Positions 35,379 to 44,455 of a stretch of 64,000 nucleotides of DNA are shown piece by piece (position 1 is the first letter of the stretch; each line of letters begins with the position of its first letter). The notes below the pieces were generated by a model. That model searched no databases and was not told the origin of the DNA. It saw only the letters and a program-made list of their open reading frames with translations. The DNA is from a candidate division SR1 bacterium (GTDB lineage Bacteria; Patescibacteriota; JACMRA01): the NCBI GenBank assembly GCA_014377045.1, contig JACMQI010000036.1, forward strand, positions 1 through 64,000, in the 5' to 3' direction. Both the position numbers and the translations under genes were made by a program.

Positions 35379-35786
35379 TTACTTTACATATTTGACTACA
35401 AAATCTTCGAAATACATGGGTACAAAATCACCCGTTGTATTTAGAATTGACATACTTGCGATACCTCTTGCGATAGAATCATAAGTCAAACCAGCTTCCA
35501 TAATTTGGAAAGTAGATTGCCTATATCTTAAATAAGGTTCAAGGGCAACTCTAATTTTTTCAGCTTCTCTTTCTTTATTTGCACAAATACCAACCGTAGC
35601 TAATAATGTCCCGCAAGAAATAGATGGTCCAAAAATATATTTGATCATTATTTGACTTGCACTCAAACCCTGAGTTGGAATTAAAACACAAAATAATAAC
35701 AATACAGTAGAAAAAATAGATTGAAAGAAAAGCCAAAAAAGCATTTGCTTGATCGGACTTTTCGTCTTTGTAGTTTTGATATTCAA
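35379..35786 (-). CDS. hypothetical small membrane protein
   Basis: About 135 residues: a basic N-terminus, two hydrophobic segments (FWLFFQSIFSTVLLLFCVL and a weaker one around IFGPSISCGTLLATVGI) and a soluble C-terminal half. No family recognised. The frame opens with GTG at 35825, but that codon lies inside the promoter; the first usable in-frame start after the predicted +1 is TTG at 35786, and an ATG follows at 35744. The start is therefore uncertain. It is transcribed alone. Confidence 0.55.
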   Translation of the reverse strand: MNIKTTKTKSPIKQMLFWLFFQSIFSTVLLLFCVLIPTQGLSASQIMIKYIFGPSISCGTLLATVGICANKEREAEKIRVALEPYLRYRQSTFQIMEAGLTYDSIARGIASMSILNTTGDFVPMYFEDFVVKYVK

Positions 35787-35815
35787 AATTTTACCTAATA
35801 TTAAACTATCTGCTA

Positions 35816-35844
35816 AATGTATCACTCAAAATCACTTTTGTCAA
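35816..35844 (-). promoter_or_regulatory. promoter of the 35379-35786 gene
   Basis: TTGACA (35839-35844), 17-bp spacer, TACATT (35816-35821). It overlaps the GTG at 35825 and so excludes that start. Confidence 0.7.
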
Positions 35845-35982
35845 GCTTCACTACAATGGTATCTATGTTCGTATTCTGATGTATTTTGATTCATTAATAT
35901 TACAAATTAGGGTGTACGATTTATATCCATTCTTCCAATTACCAATTGGTACTACTTCAAAACTTAAAAAATTTGGTTATTC

Positions 35983-36018
35983 TTAGCACTTGACAAGTTT
36001 GGTTGCTAATGTTAATAT
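35983..36018 (+). promoter_or_regulatory. CIRCE-like operator overlapping the dnaK promoter
   Basis: TTAGCACTT (35983-35991), 9-bp spacer, GGTTGCTAA (36001-36009). The HrcA operator CIRCE is TTAGCACTC-N9-GAGTGCTAA: 8/9 and 7/9 bases match with exact spacing, and the outer six bases are perfectly inverted. The promoter TTGACA (35990-35995), 17 bp, TAATAT (36013-36018) lies across it, the usual geometry for repression. Confidence 0.75.
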
Positions 36019-36062
36019 TTGTCCAAAGTAAATTATACTTTATTAATCAAATTAATCTTAAT

Positions 36063-37967
36063 ATGTCTATAGTTCTAGGAATCGATTTAGGTACTACAAA
36101 CTCAGCAATGGCTTACGTGGTCGCTGGTAAACCAAAAATCATCGAAAATGCAGAAGGTAATCGTACCACTCCATCTGTTTTTTATTATAATGTTAAAGAT
36201 GGTTCTGTATCCATCGGAGAAGTTGCAAAACGAAACAGCGTGTTAAACCCAGAAAATACTTTTTACGAAGCAAAACGTTTTATAGGCCACAGTTATAGCG
36301 ACGGTGATGTGACTCGCGACAAATCATTGATGCCTTTTAAAGTTTCCGATGATTCAGGTAAGATTAAGCTCGAGACAAAAGATGGTAAAAAATTTGCTCC
36401 AGAAGAAGTATCTGCTGCAATTTTACGCAAATTGAAGACCGATGCAGAATCCAAGCTCGGTCAATCTATCTCAGAAGCGGTCATTACAGTACCAGCATAT
36501 TTTAATGATGCACAGCGACAAGCTACAAAAGATGCTGGTGAAATTGCTGGACTCAAAGTGCTCCGTATAATAAATGAGCCAACAGCAGCTGCTCTTGCAT
36601 ATGGGTTTGAAAAGGGTCAAGACGAAAAAGTACTTGTATATGATCTAGGTGGCGGTACATTTGATGTGACCGTGCTCGATATTTCAAACGAGACTATCGA
36701 AGTATTGGCTACCAATGGTGATACTCATCTTGGAGGACATGATTTTGATAAAAAAGTTATCGAATATATTATGGCCGATTTCAAAAAAGAAACTGGTGTA
36801 GATCTTATTAGCGATAAAGCCGCAATTCAACGTATTAAAGAGGCTTCAGAAAAAGCAAAACATGATCTTTCTACTCAAAATGAACACCAAATTAATTTAC
36901 CATTTATAACTATGGGAACTGATAATCAACCACAGCATTTATTGGTAAACCTGACTCGATCTAAGCTCGAAGAGTTAGTTGGTGATTTAGTTGAAAAAAC
37001 TATGGAACCAGTTAAAAAAGCACTTGCTGACAGCGGTTTAGATAAAGGTCAAATCAATGAAATTATTATGGTTGGAGGTATGACTCGTATGCCATTAGTT
37101 CAAAAGACTGTAGAAGAATATTTTGGTAAAAAACCAAACTTGAGTGTAAACCCCGACGAAGTAGTTGCCTTAGGAGCTTCTATCCAAGGTGCGGTATTGA
37201 AAGGCGATGTAAAAGACATCTTGCTTCTTGACGTTACCCCTCTTACTCTTGCCATCGAGACAGCTGGAAATATTGCAACAGCCATGATCCCACGTAATAC
37301 TACTATTCCGACAAGTAAAAGCCAAATCTTTTCTACATATGCTGATAACCAAACAGCAGTTGATGTTCACGTAGTTCAAGGCGAGCGTCCGCTTGCAATA
37401 GACAACAAATCTTTAGGTAAATTTACTCTTTCTGGAGTAGCTCCAGCACCACGAGGCGCTCCACAAATTGAAGTTACTTTTGACCTTGATGCTAATGGTA
37501 TTCTCAAAGTTACTGCAGCTGATAAAGGAACTGGGAAAGAGGCAAATATCACTATTACAGGATCTTCTACTCTAACTGAAGAAGAAAAGCATAAAGCAAT
37601 TGAAGAAGCAGAGAGACAGAAAGATGCTGATCTTGCTAAAAAAGCAAAAATTGAAGCTAAAAATAATGCAGAATCATCTATTTTCCAAACTGAAAAACTC
37701 GTCAAAGACATGGGCGATAAGCTAAGCAGTGAAGATAAAGAAGGCGTAAATAAAGTCAAAACTGAATTAGAAGACTTGGTAAAAAAAGAAGGTGCATCAA
37801 AAGATGATTTAGAAGCTAAAACTAAGGAGCTACAAGATGCATTGATGAAAGTCGGTGAAAAAATCTATAGTTCTAGTGAAGCTAATACACCTAGTGAAGC
37901 TACTGAAGAAAAACCAGCTGATGACACACAAGATGTTGAAGCAAAAGCAAAAAAAGAAGAAAAATAA
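36063..37967 (+). CDS. dnaK: molecular chaperone DnaK (Hsp70)
   Basis: A 634-residue Hsp70 with [17 protein letters not shown] at the N-terminus, [34 protein letters not shown], and a substrate-binding domain with [14 protein letters not shown], ending in an acidic/basic low-complexity tail without the EEVD-like motif. I chose the ATG at 36063: an in-frame ATG at 36003 falls between the -35 and -10 boxes. A CIRCE-like operator suggests HrcA control. No grpE or dnaJ is adjacent. Length and motifs are standard. Confidence 0.97.
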   Translation: MSIVLGIDLGTTNSAMAYVVAGKPKIIENAEGNRTTPSVFYYNVKDGSVSIGEVAKRNSVLNPENTFYEAKRFIGHSYSDGDVTRDKSLMPFKVSDDSGKIKLETKDGKKFAPEEVSAAILRKLKTDAESKLGQSISEAVITVPAYFNDAQRQATKDAGEIAGLKVLRIINEPTAAALAYGFEKGQDEKVLVYDLGGGTFDVTVLDISNETIEVLATNGDTHLGGHDFDKKVIEYIMADFKKETGVDLISDKAAIQRIKEASEKAKHDLSTQNEHQINLPFITMGTDNQPQHLLVNLTRSKLEELVGDLVEKTMEPVKKALADSGLDKGQINEIIMVGGMTRMPLVQKTVEEYFGKKPNLSVNPDEVVALGASIQGAVLKGDVKDILLLDVTPLTLAIETAGNIATAMIPRNTTIPTSKSQIFSTYADNQTAVDVHVVQGERPLAIDNKSLGKFTLSGVAPAPRGAPQIEVTFDLDANGILKVTAADKGTGKEANITITGSSTLTEEEKHKAIEEAERQKDADLAKKAKIEAKNNAESSIFQTEKLVKDMGDKLSSEDKEGVNKVKTELEDLVKKEGASKDDLEAKTKELQDALMKVGEKIYSSSEANTPSEATEEKPADDTQDVEAKAKKEEK

Positions 37968-37991
37968 TGTTCAAAATTCTTTCTTTTATCT

Positions 37992-38012
37992 ACCTATCCG
38001 GTAGGTTTTTTT
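37992..38012 (+). terminator. short intrinsic terminator of dnaK
   Basis: ACCTA (37992-37996) / TAGGT (38002-38006) with a 5-nt loop, followed by six T. The stem is short but well placed 25 bp after the dnaK stop. Confidence 0.55.
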
Positions 38013-38017
38013 GTAGT

Positions 38018-38049
38018 AAAAAAATAGCACTTGCTGAAAACAGGTGCTA
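38018..38049 (-). terminator. intrinsic terminator of the 38077-38460 gene
   Basis: Nine-pair stem TAGCACTTG (38025-38033) / CAGGTGCTA (38041-38049) with one G-T pair and a 7-nt loop. On the minus strand it is followed by seven T. Confidence 0.82.
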
Positions 38050-38076
38050 AATATATATTTCTAAAACATTTAAAAA

Positions 38077-38460
38077 TTAGTCAAACCTAGCTCGAGTAGT
38101 ACCGTCCTTTAAAAATCTGAAAAATTTCAAATTTGACCGAGCGTACGATATCTCATCTTGAGTTGCCCATCTTAACCTGATTTGATTACTATCGCTGTAA
38201 CCAGTCACAAATGTGCTCGGGTTAGCGGGAACATTATAAATGTAACAATTTTGAGTGTTTTTCAAAGAACGAGCGATTGCATATAACTGATAAGAGTATA
38301 TACCGTTTTGTCTTACTTCATCATAATCACTTTGTGTAGTGTAATGACAGACATCAAATTCATCTACACGATCTAATACATTTGGCCTTGCTTTAACAGA
38401 GATAGGCGAAGCAACAGCTATTGAAATAATCAACGCAATTAAGTATCTATAATTTCTCAT
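38077..38460 (-). CDS. small secreted protein, paralogue A
   Basis: A 127-residue protein with a signal peptide (residues 1-24, ending SVKA). The mature domain has two Cys (VCHYTT and NCYIYNV) and a C-terminal RWATQDEISYARSNLKFF. The neighbour at 38580-38978 has the same plan and length and a matching YSTKEEINFHKFYN, so I call them paralogues. No known family recognised. It has its own promoter and terminator. Confidence 0.7.
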   Translation of the reverse strand: MRNYRYLIALIISIAVASPISVKARPNVLDRVDEFDVCHYTTQSDYDEVRQNGIYSYQLYAIARSLKNTQNCYIYNVPANPSTFVTGYSDSNQIRLRWATQDEISYARSNLKFFRFLKDGTTRARFD

Positions 38461-38485
38461 TGTTTACATGAAATAGGTTGAAATT

Positions 38486-38514
38486 AAAATAAAAGAAAAA
38501 CTTTCTTTTGTCAA
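38486..38514 (-). promoter_or_regulatory. promoter of secreted paralogue A
   Basis: TTGACA (38509-38514), 17-bp spacer, TATTTT (38486-38491). Confidence 0.65.
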
Positions 38515-38579
38515 CTACCCTTTTTTTTTGAGAAAAAAAATTGACACTAATAACAGTGTCAACGAATGTTTAATAAATA

Positions 38580-38978
38580 CTACTTTACTACTCCAGTGAC
38601 AATAGTTTTTTTTACTTTTTTTGGAGCACGTCGAGTAATTGGAGGATTGTAAAATTTGTGAAAATTTATCTCCTCTTTAGTTGAATATCTTGAGTCTCCA
38701 TTACCTTCAAATGTAATGTAAGCAATATCTCCGTCATTATATACTTGAAGTATCAAGCATGTGTTATCTGGCTCCTCATCGGCTTTTGCATTTACTTTTA
38801 ATCGTATTTTTTTACTTAGATCACTGAGCGCGCTATATTCGTTTTTATCAGATAAGGGTTGGCAAAGGACAGATAAGTCACCTGGCCATAGTTTTTTTGA
38901 AACCTCTATTGACTTTGCACTAATAGGCGCTACAGTAAGAATAGCAACTGAAACAAATACCAAAATTTTTTTAAACAC
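38580..38978 (-). CDS. small secreted protein, paralogue B
   Basis: A 132-residue protein with a signal peptide (1-22, ending PISA). The mature part has two Cys (VLCQPL and NTCLILQV) at positions comparable to paralogue A and a basic C-terminus. The start is GTG, preceded by a clear Shine-Dalgarno GGAG, unusual for this window. No known family recognised. The two Cys suggest one disulfide. Confidence 0.7.
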   Translation of the reverse strand: MFKKILVFVSVAILTVAPISAKSIEVSKKLWPGDLSVLCQPLSDKNEYSALSDLSKKIRLKVNAKADEEPDNTCLILQVYNDGDIAYITFEGNGDSRYSTKEEINFHKFYNPPITRRAPKKVKKTIVTGVVK

Positions 38979-39012
38979 GGTTTTTCTCCTATAAAAAACA
39001 AAACCAAACTAA

Positions 39013-39040
39013 TATATAGCTTCACTTCGCTTTTTGTCAA
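39013..39040 (-). promoter_or_regulatory. promoter of secreted paralogue B
   Basis: TTGACA (39035-39040), 16-bp spacer, TATATA (39013-39018). A GGAG ribosome-binding site precedes the GTG start. Confidence 0.6.
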
Positions 39041-39106
39041 GTGTAAATATAAAATCTACCATTAATTCCAATTTTGTATTTTATAATATTATATACTTAC
39101 AATTCT

Positions 39107-40813
39107 TTAAGGATAAATATAATATTTGCTAACATCAAATGTACTACTTTTCAAAGCACTATTGGGATCATACAAGTTGATCAAATCGATTAATTTTTTA
39201 GTTTCATCTGCGTCAATTTCACTATAGTTTTGATATTTAGATATAACACTTTTTTGATTAATTTCATAATCTTTGAGTATGCTTGAAAGCTCACTATTAG
39301 CTCGACCATCTGAACCAGTACTATTTCTTATATAATCAATACTCTGATTTATACCGTCTAAAACATCTTTTTTTTCTGATTCGCTAAACTTAGAAGTGTC
39401 TATAACTAAACTGGCAAGCGGGAGATTTTTAAAGCCTACACCTTGAACTAACGATTTGTCTTTATTTACTCTTGAAATTCCAAGCTCATTTTCAATATCA
39501 GAAACGAATGGCTCAGGCCCCAAAAAACTTTCAATAAAACCTGTCTTAATACTTTGAACTAGAGATAAAGGATCGTTTGAAGATGTATAGGTAATATTGG
39601 AAGTATTTACACCACTTTTGAATAGACTAAAATCTAGCCCTGATTTGATAAGTGAATTATTTGGATAGTATCCTACAATAGAATTTTCCAATCCTTTTAA
39701 ATTATCTAACGAATTAACTTTTTTACCAATTAAAAATAAGGAGGGGCTAGATGGGCTCTCTACTAACTGAGCAACCATACGTAGTTTACTATTTTTCTCA
39801 ATTCCAGTAAGAGCATTTGGCATATCAATGAAACCAGCTATATCAGCTTTTCCTGCCTGTAGTGTATCCATAGCTTGTAAACCGCTACCAGTTTGTACTA
39901 GCGAAAAATTAAGAGAATTAAATTTTTTAATATACACCATTAGTGGTAAATTTGCAGTAGCCGAATAAGTCACAATCACACGCTTTTTAGAAAAAAATGA
40001 AAATGAACTGAGATATGAACCTGCAGAAACGAAAATCAGAGTAATCAAAATAATCCAGATAGTAGCCTTCTTTATGTCCCATATAAATCTGCTGAACGCC
40101 TGAATAATTACTAACTCGAATAAAAAAGTAATCCCAATTATTAACAATAAATACGAATATAACTCACCAGTTTTATAAAGTTGCTGGAATTGTAATAACC
40201 TTACTCCTATTCCTGATTTTCCGCCCAATATCATTTCGACTATAACCTCTATACTCAGTACCCAGATAATCAAAGTAGGTATAACTCGATACCCGAGATA
40301 GTTTGACATTGGAAATAGAAACTTCCAAAATCTTTGCCACGGAGTGATCACCCACGAAATTCTAACAAATTCGTACGCCTTTTCCTCCTTTTCAATTAGG
40401 GAAAAATTATGCTGTAGTAGAATAGTAAACGTTGCGAGCGCAACAAGAAAAATATTAACAGCAGAGCTCAGTCCAAAAAATAATATACCTATAGGAATTA
40501 GCGCAGGAAGGGGAATATATTTTAATATAGTATTGATAAATCTTATGAAATAAGCAAAAAACGAAGAATAAAAAGATATAATAAGTAATGTATAAACTAT
40601 AAAATATCCAATGACAACTCCAATACAAATGTTAGAAAATGTAGTAAACAGGTCAATCGCAAATAACAACCAGAAACTTTTATTAAAAAACACTTCTAAT
40701 ATGTTCAGTGGGCTTGGTAAAAATGCCTTGTTAATATATCCTAAATAAAAAAATGACTGCCATACAGTGACAAATAAGCTGATTATTAGTCCAAAACTAT
40801 ACCATTTCTTCAT
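39107..40813 (-). CDS. ABC transporter permease fused to a substrate-binding domain
   Basis: A 568-residue protein. Residues 1-270 form a TauC/SsuC-type permease with about six to seven membrane helices and the coupling-loop region EFVRISWVITPWQRFWKFLFP. Residues about 280-568 form an exported periplasmic-binding-protein-like domain of the NMT1/TauA type (VTYSATANLPLMVYIKK, QTGSGLQAMDTLQAGKADIAGF, FLGPEPFVSDIENELGI). In known systems these are separate proteins. It overlaps the ATPase gene by 17 bp. The family suggests uptake of a small sulfonate, nitrate, thiamine-precursor or similar compound; substrate not determinable. Confidence 0.82.
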   Translation of the reverse strand: MKKWYSFGLIISLFVTVWQSFFYLGYINKAFLPSPLNILEVFFNKSFWLLFAIDLFTTFSNICIGVVIGYFIVYTLLIISFYSSFFAYFIRFINTILKYIPLPALIPIGILFFGLSSAVNIFLVALATFTILLQHNFSLIEKEEKAYEFVRISWVITPWQRFWKFLFPMSNYLGYRVIPTLIIWVLSIEVIVEMILGGKSGIGVRLLQFQQLYKTGELYSYLLLIIGITFLFELVIIQAFSRFIWDIKKATIWIILITLIFVSAGSYLSSFSFFSKKRVIVTYSATANLPLMVYIKKFNSLNFSLVQTGSGLQAMDTLQAGKADIAGFIDMPNALTGIEKNSKLRMVAQLVESPSSPSLFLIGKKVNSLDNLKGLENSIVGYYPNNSLIKSGLDFSLFKSGVNTSNITYTSSNDPLSLVQSIKTGFIESFLGPEPFVSDIENELGISRVNKDKSLVQGVGFKNLPLASLVIDTSKFSESEKKDVLDGINQSIDYIRNSTGSDGRANSELSSILKDYEINQKSVISKYQNYSEIDADETKKLIDLINLYDPNSALKSSTFDVSKYYIYP

Positions 40814-41459
40814 AGCTCATTTCAGTTAATGTTAGTTTTTTAGGCGTTCCTTCAGTATCTAGTACAATTACTTTTCCCTTCATTAATTCTATTATTCTTT
40901 TATCATGACAAATATTTACTATTTTAAAATCCAGCCGTTTTTGTTCTTCTAAAAGCCAGCTTATAACGTCTTCTACTACCTCAATATCTAGTGCAGAAAA
41001 AGCTTCGTCAAGAAGTACGATTTCGGGTTTTGCAATTAGTTCTCTCAAAAATATTAGCCTTTGAAGTTGACCTCCACTGACTCCTGCACTTTGTATTTCG
41101 TTTCCCTTACTAAAGTCGTATTGAGCAACTATTTTTGAAAGCAATGGCTTAATCCAAGATTGCTGTCTATTGTATATATCTAGTTCAATAAACTTTTTTC
41201 CTGAGTGAATATTACCAGTTATCAAATCTAGGTTTTCTTCAATTTTCATCCACCATAACCAACTTGTCCTATAGTTTTGATCCATAAACGCAAATCGAAT
41301 TTTTTTTTCAATGCAATCAGCAAGTATAAGCTTGATAAGTGTGGATTTACCTACCCCATTTTTACCCCACAAGTGATATATTGGCTTTTCTAAATTAATA
41401 ACTACATTATCAATTAAAGGTAGATTTTTTTTATTTAAAGCAAGGGGTCCAATATACAT
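40797..41459 (-). CDS. ABC transporter ATP-binding protein
   Basis: A 220-residue ATPase: Walker A in GKNGVGKSTLIKL, Q-loop around FAMDQNYRTSWLWWM, signature SGGQLQRL, Walker B IVLLDEAFSALD, and switch His in NICHDK. It overlaps the permease-binding-protein gene by 17 bp, so the two are translationally linked. It energises that transporter. The N-terminus is somewhat short (P-loop near residue 33). Confidence 0.92.
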   Translation of the reverse strand: MYIGPLALNKKNLPLIDNVVINLEKPIYHLWGKNGVGKSTLIKLILADCIEKKIRFAFMDQNYRTSWLWWMKIEENLDLITGNIHSGKKFIELDIYNRQQSWIKPLLSKIVAQYDFSKGNEIQSAGVSGGQLQRLIFLRELIAKPEIVLLDEAFSALDIEVVEDVISWLLEEQKRLDFKIVNICHDKRIIELMKGKVIVLDTEGTPKKLTLTEMSYEEMV

Positions 41460-41464
41460 AACAG

Positions 41465-42133
41465 CTACTTAGCTCCTTCAAAAAGTGCGAATACTGGTTG
41501 ATTTGGAAGTGTAGATATTTTTATTATGTTAGTACCAGGATTATTCTCAAGATTAGTAGATAGTAATATAGGTTGCTCAGCAGTAGCTTGAGGAATAGTA
41601 ATACCAGCGGTACTAATAGCTTGAAATAACTTAAAACTAGTTTCCGCATCAACCGGTGTTTCTACTCCATTATTATCAATCACCAGGCTTGGAGCTATAG
41701 ATTCAATACTAATTTTAAGTGTTTTGGTATCTGCTAAAGTTGCTTTCCCTGAAATAGCAAGGTTTACTGAAGGATAAATATTATTTATTTTCAATGCTGC
41801 GTTTGCCAATGCTGCCAAACTTAATCCTTTGCTATTTAACGTCATCGCACCTGTACTATCTACTTTGAGTGTAGAAGTAGGAAATACGAGACTTTGAGTG
41901 ATAAGCGAGGCCCTACCTTTGTATAAACCAGCGATATCAGCAATACTACCACTAATAGACAGTTTTTTTACATTGGTCTCATCTTGACTCTTTTTTGTGT
42001 CTGAAATAATTTCACTATCTGAAACTGACTTGTTATTATCCTTCTTATTTTTTGTAACAAATAGGGCGATAACCCCTACAATAATTATAATAATAACTAA
42101 CGAAATAAAGATATTTAGATTGTTTTTGGACAT
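41465..42133 (-). CDS. membrane-anchored hypothetical protein of the ABC operon
   Basis: A 222-residue protein with one N-terminal membrane helix (about 7-26), a charged linker, and an exported Ala/Leu/Ser-rich domain with the look of an LppX/LprG-like beta fold. That resemblance is weak. It is the first gene of the operon with the ABC ATPase (5 bp downstream) and the permease fusion, so it may assist the transporter. It lacks a lipobox Cys. Confidence 0.65.
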   Translation of the reverse strand: MSKNNLNIFISLVIIIIIVGVIALFVTKNKKDNNKSVSDSEIISDTKKSQDETNVKKLSISGSIADIAGLYKGRASLITQSLVFPTSTLKVDSTGAMTLNSKGLSLAALANAALKINNIYPSVNLAISGKATLADTKTLKISIESIAPSLVIDNNGVETPVDAETSFKLFQAISTAGITIPQATAEQPILLSTNLENNPGTNIIKISTLPNQPVFALFEGAK

Positions 42134-42139
42134 ATATAG

Positions 42140-42168
42140 ACTCTAATAATAGGTATCGGATTTATCAA
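42140..42168 (-). promoter_or_regulatory. possible leaderless promoter of the ABC operon
   Basis: TTGATA (42163-42168), 17-bp spacer, TAGAGT (42140-42145), six bases, then ATG at 42133. Boxes are weaker than elsewhere but the spacing matches the local pattern. Confidence 0.45.
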
Positions 42169-42249
42169 TGAAATATAAAAATTGGTCAAGTACAAATTAT
42201 ATATATCTAAAACTGTTTTATTTTTTTGTACGATTACTGTATTAACTAC

Positions 42250-42268
42250 AAAAATAGTAGACAACTAT
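42250..42268 (-). terminator. weak terminator after the FEN nuclease gene
   Basis: Five-pair stem ATAGT (42254-42258) / ACTAT (42264-42268), followed on the minus strand by a run of T. Confidence 0.35.
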
Positions 42269-42269
42269 C

Positions 42270-43358
42270 TTAAAATAATGCATCAGTCTCACCTTGATCA
42301 AATCCTACTGTATTTGTGGTCATAGTGACCAGTGATTTAAATCCATATTCTTGAAACAAATCAGTGCCTTTGTGGAGGTCAAAACCTTTATCGATCTCTA
42401 CCCCACCAGGTACTATTTCTAGCTGTGATAAACGATGCGTCTGATGCAACAACTCTAAATTATCACGTATTTTATCCATCAATTTGAAGTTTTTAGGATT
42501 TTCAATATATTCTTTTGCTACTTCATGATATTTTTGTTGAGCCCAACTACCTAAAATATAATTTGTATTATCAATCTCCATTAGCTCAAATAGTATGTAT
42601 AAACTACCAATCTGGTTTAATAGACTAGTTGCAGTTTTAGGACCCACTCCTGGCAAACCTTGTAAATTATCTGAACCATCACCTACAAGTGTTTTATAAT
42701 CTATCCACTGTATAGGATCTAATTCATATTTTTCTCTAAACTCTTTTTGACTGAACAAACTAAAGCCGTCTTTAGTACTTTTACTCTGAATAAAACAAAC
42801 ATTAGGATATACCAGCAATTGAAAAAGATCTCGATCTGAAGAAAAAATATAAACCTGATCTTTCATATTAATATCAAGCTTAGCAAGCTCTTGATGAGTC
42901 ATTGGCTCAAACATTTTCGGTTTATTTGTGTTATCAAACTGATCGGCAAACAAGTCTTCATCTTTTATATTTTTATGCTCAGTAGTCAATATATAATCTT
43001 GTATAATATTGTAACAAGCTGTGCAAATAAAATCATCTGCCTCATAACCATCTTGCACAAAGTAGTTTTTAGTAATAAGTTTACACCAGTTTTGTATAGT
43101 TGGAATTTGAGCAACCATATTTTTATCAGCCTCTGGTCGACCAGCCTTATAGTCATTTTTGACCTCATGTCTCCACGTAGGTTTTGGGGTATCAAGTGCA
43201 AAAATAAGTGTATCAGGAGTATATTCTTTGATCAAGGCTATAACAGTTTTTGCAAAACCAAAAAATGCTCCAGTTGGTATATCATTACTTGTTAATTTTG
43301 GATAAGCAAAATGAGATCTATAAATTAAATACGAAGTATCAATAATCAAATGTTTCAT
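42270..43358 (-). CDS. 5'-3' exonuclease (FEN/PolA N-terminal type)
   Basis: A 362-residue flap-nuclease-family protein, free-standing rather than fused to DNA polymerase I. Metal-site motifs are visible: IIDTSYLIYRSHFA, DGYEADDF, FSSDRDLFQLL, and GDGSDNLQGLPGVGPKTA (H3TH). An insert of about 40 residues (around 120-160) interrupts the region between the second and third motifs. Known relatives remove RNA primers and flaps in replication and repair. It follows lepB by 20 bp in one operon. Confidence 0.9.
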   Translation of the reverse strand: MKHLIIDTSYLIYRSHFAYPKLTSNDIPTGAFFGFAKTVIALIKEYTPDTLIFALDTPKPTWRHEVKNDYKAGRPEADKNMVAQIPTIQNWCKLITKNYFVQDGYEADDFICTACYNIIQDYILTTEHKNIKDEDLFADQFDNTNKPKMFEPMTHQELAKLDINMKDQVYIFSSDRDLFQLLVYPNVCFIQSKSTKDGFSLFSQKEFREKYELDPIQWIDYKTLVGDGSDNLQGLPGVGPKTATSLLNQIGSLYILFELMEIDNTNYILGSWAQQKYHEVAKEYIENPKNFKLMDKIRDNLELLHQTHRLSQLEIVPGGVEIDKGFDLHKGTDLFQEYGFKSLVTMTTNTVGFDQGETDALF

Positions 43359-43378
43359 AGAATATTATTTTAATGATA

Positions 43379-44164
43379 CTAAACTGTACTTTTACTATAT
43401 TTTGTTTTATACTCATCTCTTATTGATTTTAAAGAGTCGCTCAATGGTAGTATTGGATACTCTGGTAGATGAAATAACTCAGCTTTTTCAAGAGGCCAAT
43501 ATTTTAACGTTTCTTGTCCAAAAATATCATATACTGGAAAAGATCCTCTAACTCGTGAGTCTGTACTATTGCTCCTATTGTCACCCATTACAAAATAGCT
43601 ATCTGAAGGAATTTTTGTTTTAGCAAAATAGTATTTTTTTTGATCTTCAACAAGTTTTGCTCTTGAGCCAACATAATTCTCTTTTAGTGCAAAGCCATCT
43701 GGATTCTCAGAATTATAGATAATAACAGTGCTTCCGATAATTTCTATTTCTTCATTTGGAAGACCAATTACTCGTTTTAAATAAAACTTAGTGTTGAATC
43801 TAGTAAAATAATTAGAGTTTTTACCAGCATCTTTATCTTCGTATACAGCGGTAACCTGGCCTCGCTTAATATTTTTATTGATCGTATTAACAAGTAACAT
43901 TTGTCCAGTAGAAAAATTTGGTTCCATACTTTCTCCAATTACATTTACTTGTTGATAGACTGCAAATTTCAAGATCAGTAAACTAATAGTAAAAATCCAA
44001 ATTAGAGACCAAACCAAATCTGCACGACTAGCTTTTTTTTTCGTATAATCAAAGTTTTGATCTGACTTTAAGTTACTTGAAAATTCTGTTTCCTTGGTAT
44101 TTTTTGATGCTGTTTCATCAGTAACTGAGGTTATATTAAAAGGGTTTTGAGAGCTTTGTGGCAT
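43379..44164 (-). CDS. lepB: signal peptidase I
   Basis: A 261-residue type I signal peptidase. The catalytic Ser lies in VIGESMEPNF, the catalytic Lys in FYLKRVIGLPNE, and the C-terminal box is FVMGDNRSNSTDSR. A Ser/Lys-rich cytoplasmic N-terminus of about 45 residues precedes the single membrane helix (about 50-70). It cleaves signal peptides of exported proteins, of which this window has many. The leaderless promoter fixes the ATG at 44164. Confidence 0.94.
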   Translation of the reverse strand: MPQSSQNPFNITSVTDETASKNTKETEFSSNLKSDQNFDYTKKKASRADLVWSLIWIFTISLLILKFAVYQQVNVIGESMEPNFSTGQMLLVNTINKNIKRGQVTAVYEDKDAGKNSNYFTRFNTKFYLKRVIGLPNEEIEIIGSTVIIYNSENPDGFALKENYVGSRAKLVEDQKKYYFAKTKIPSDSYFVMGDNRSNSTDSRVRGSFPVYDIFGQETLKYWPLEKAELFHLPEYPILPLSDSLKSIRDEYKTKYSKSTV

Positions 44165-44170
44165 TCACTT

Positions 44171-44199
44171 AAAATATCAATTATTTTTTATCCTGTCAA
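44171..44199 (-). promoter_or_regulatory. leaderless promoter of lepB-FEN operon
   Basis: TTGACA (44194-44199), 17-bp spacer, TATTTT (44171-44176), six bases, then ATG. Confidence 0.75.
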
Positions 44200-44455
44200 T
44201 TTTTAAAACTACCTATCAAAAATTACGGTTCTTTGCCTGCACTTAAATAATCTCAGTCAATAATATTCAATTTTACACAATAAACAGCCTCCTAAAAAGA
44301 TATAGTTTGTAAGTATTCTATAATAAAATGGTCAAAAAACTGATAAACATAGGTATAACTATGGTATAAAAAATCACTGGACAAACTTAATCAAAGGTGA
44401 TACACTGTATAATCAAACGGCTATTAATCTTCTAGGTTCGCCACCTAAATAATAG

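Noticed and set aside
36003-36062. Twenty-residue N-terminal extension of DnaK
   Set aside because: The ATG lies between the -35 and -10 boxes, and family members begin at the next ATG.
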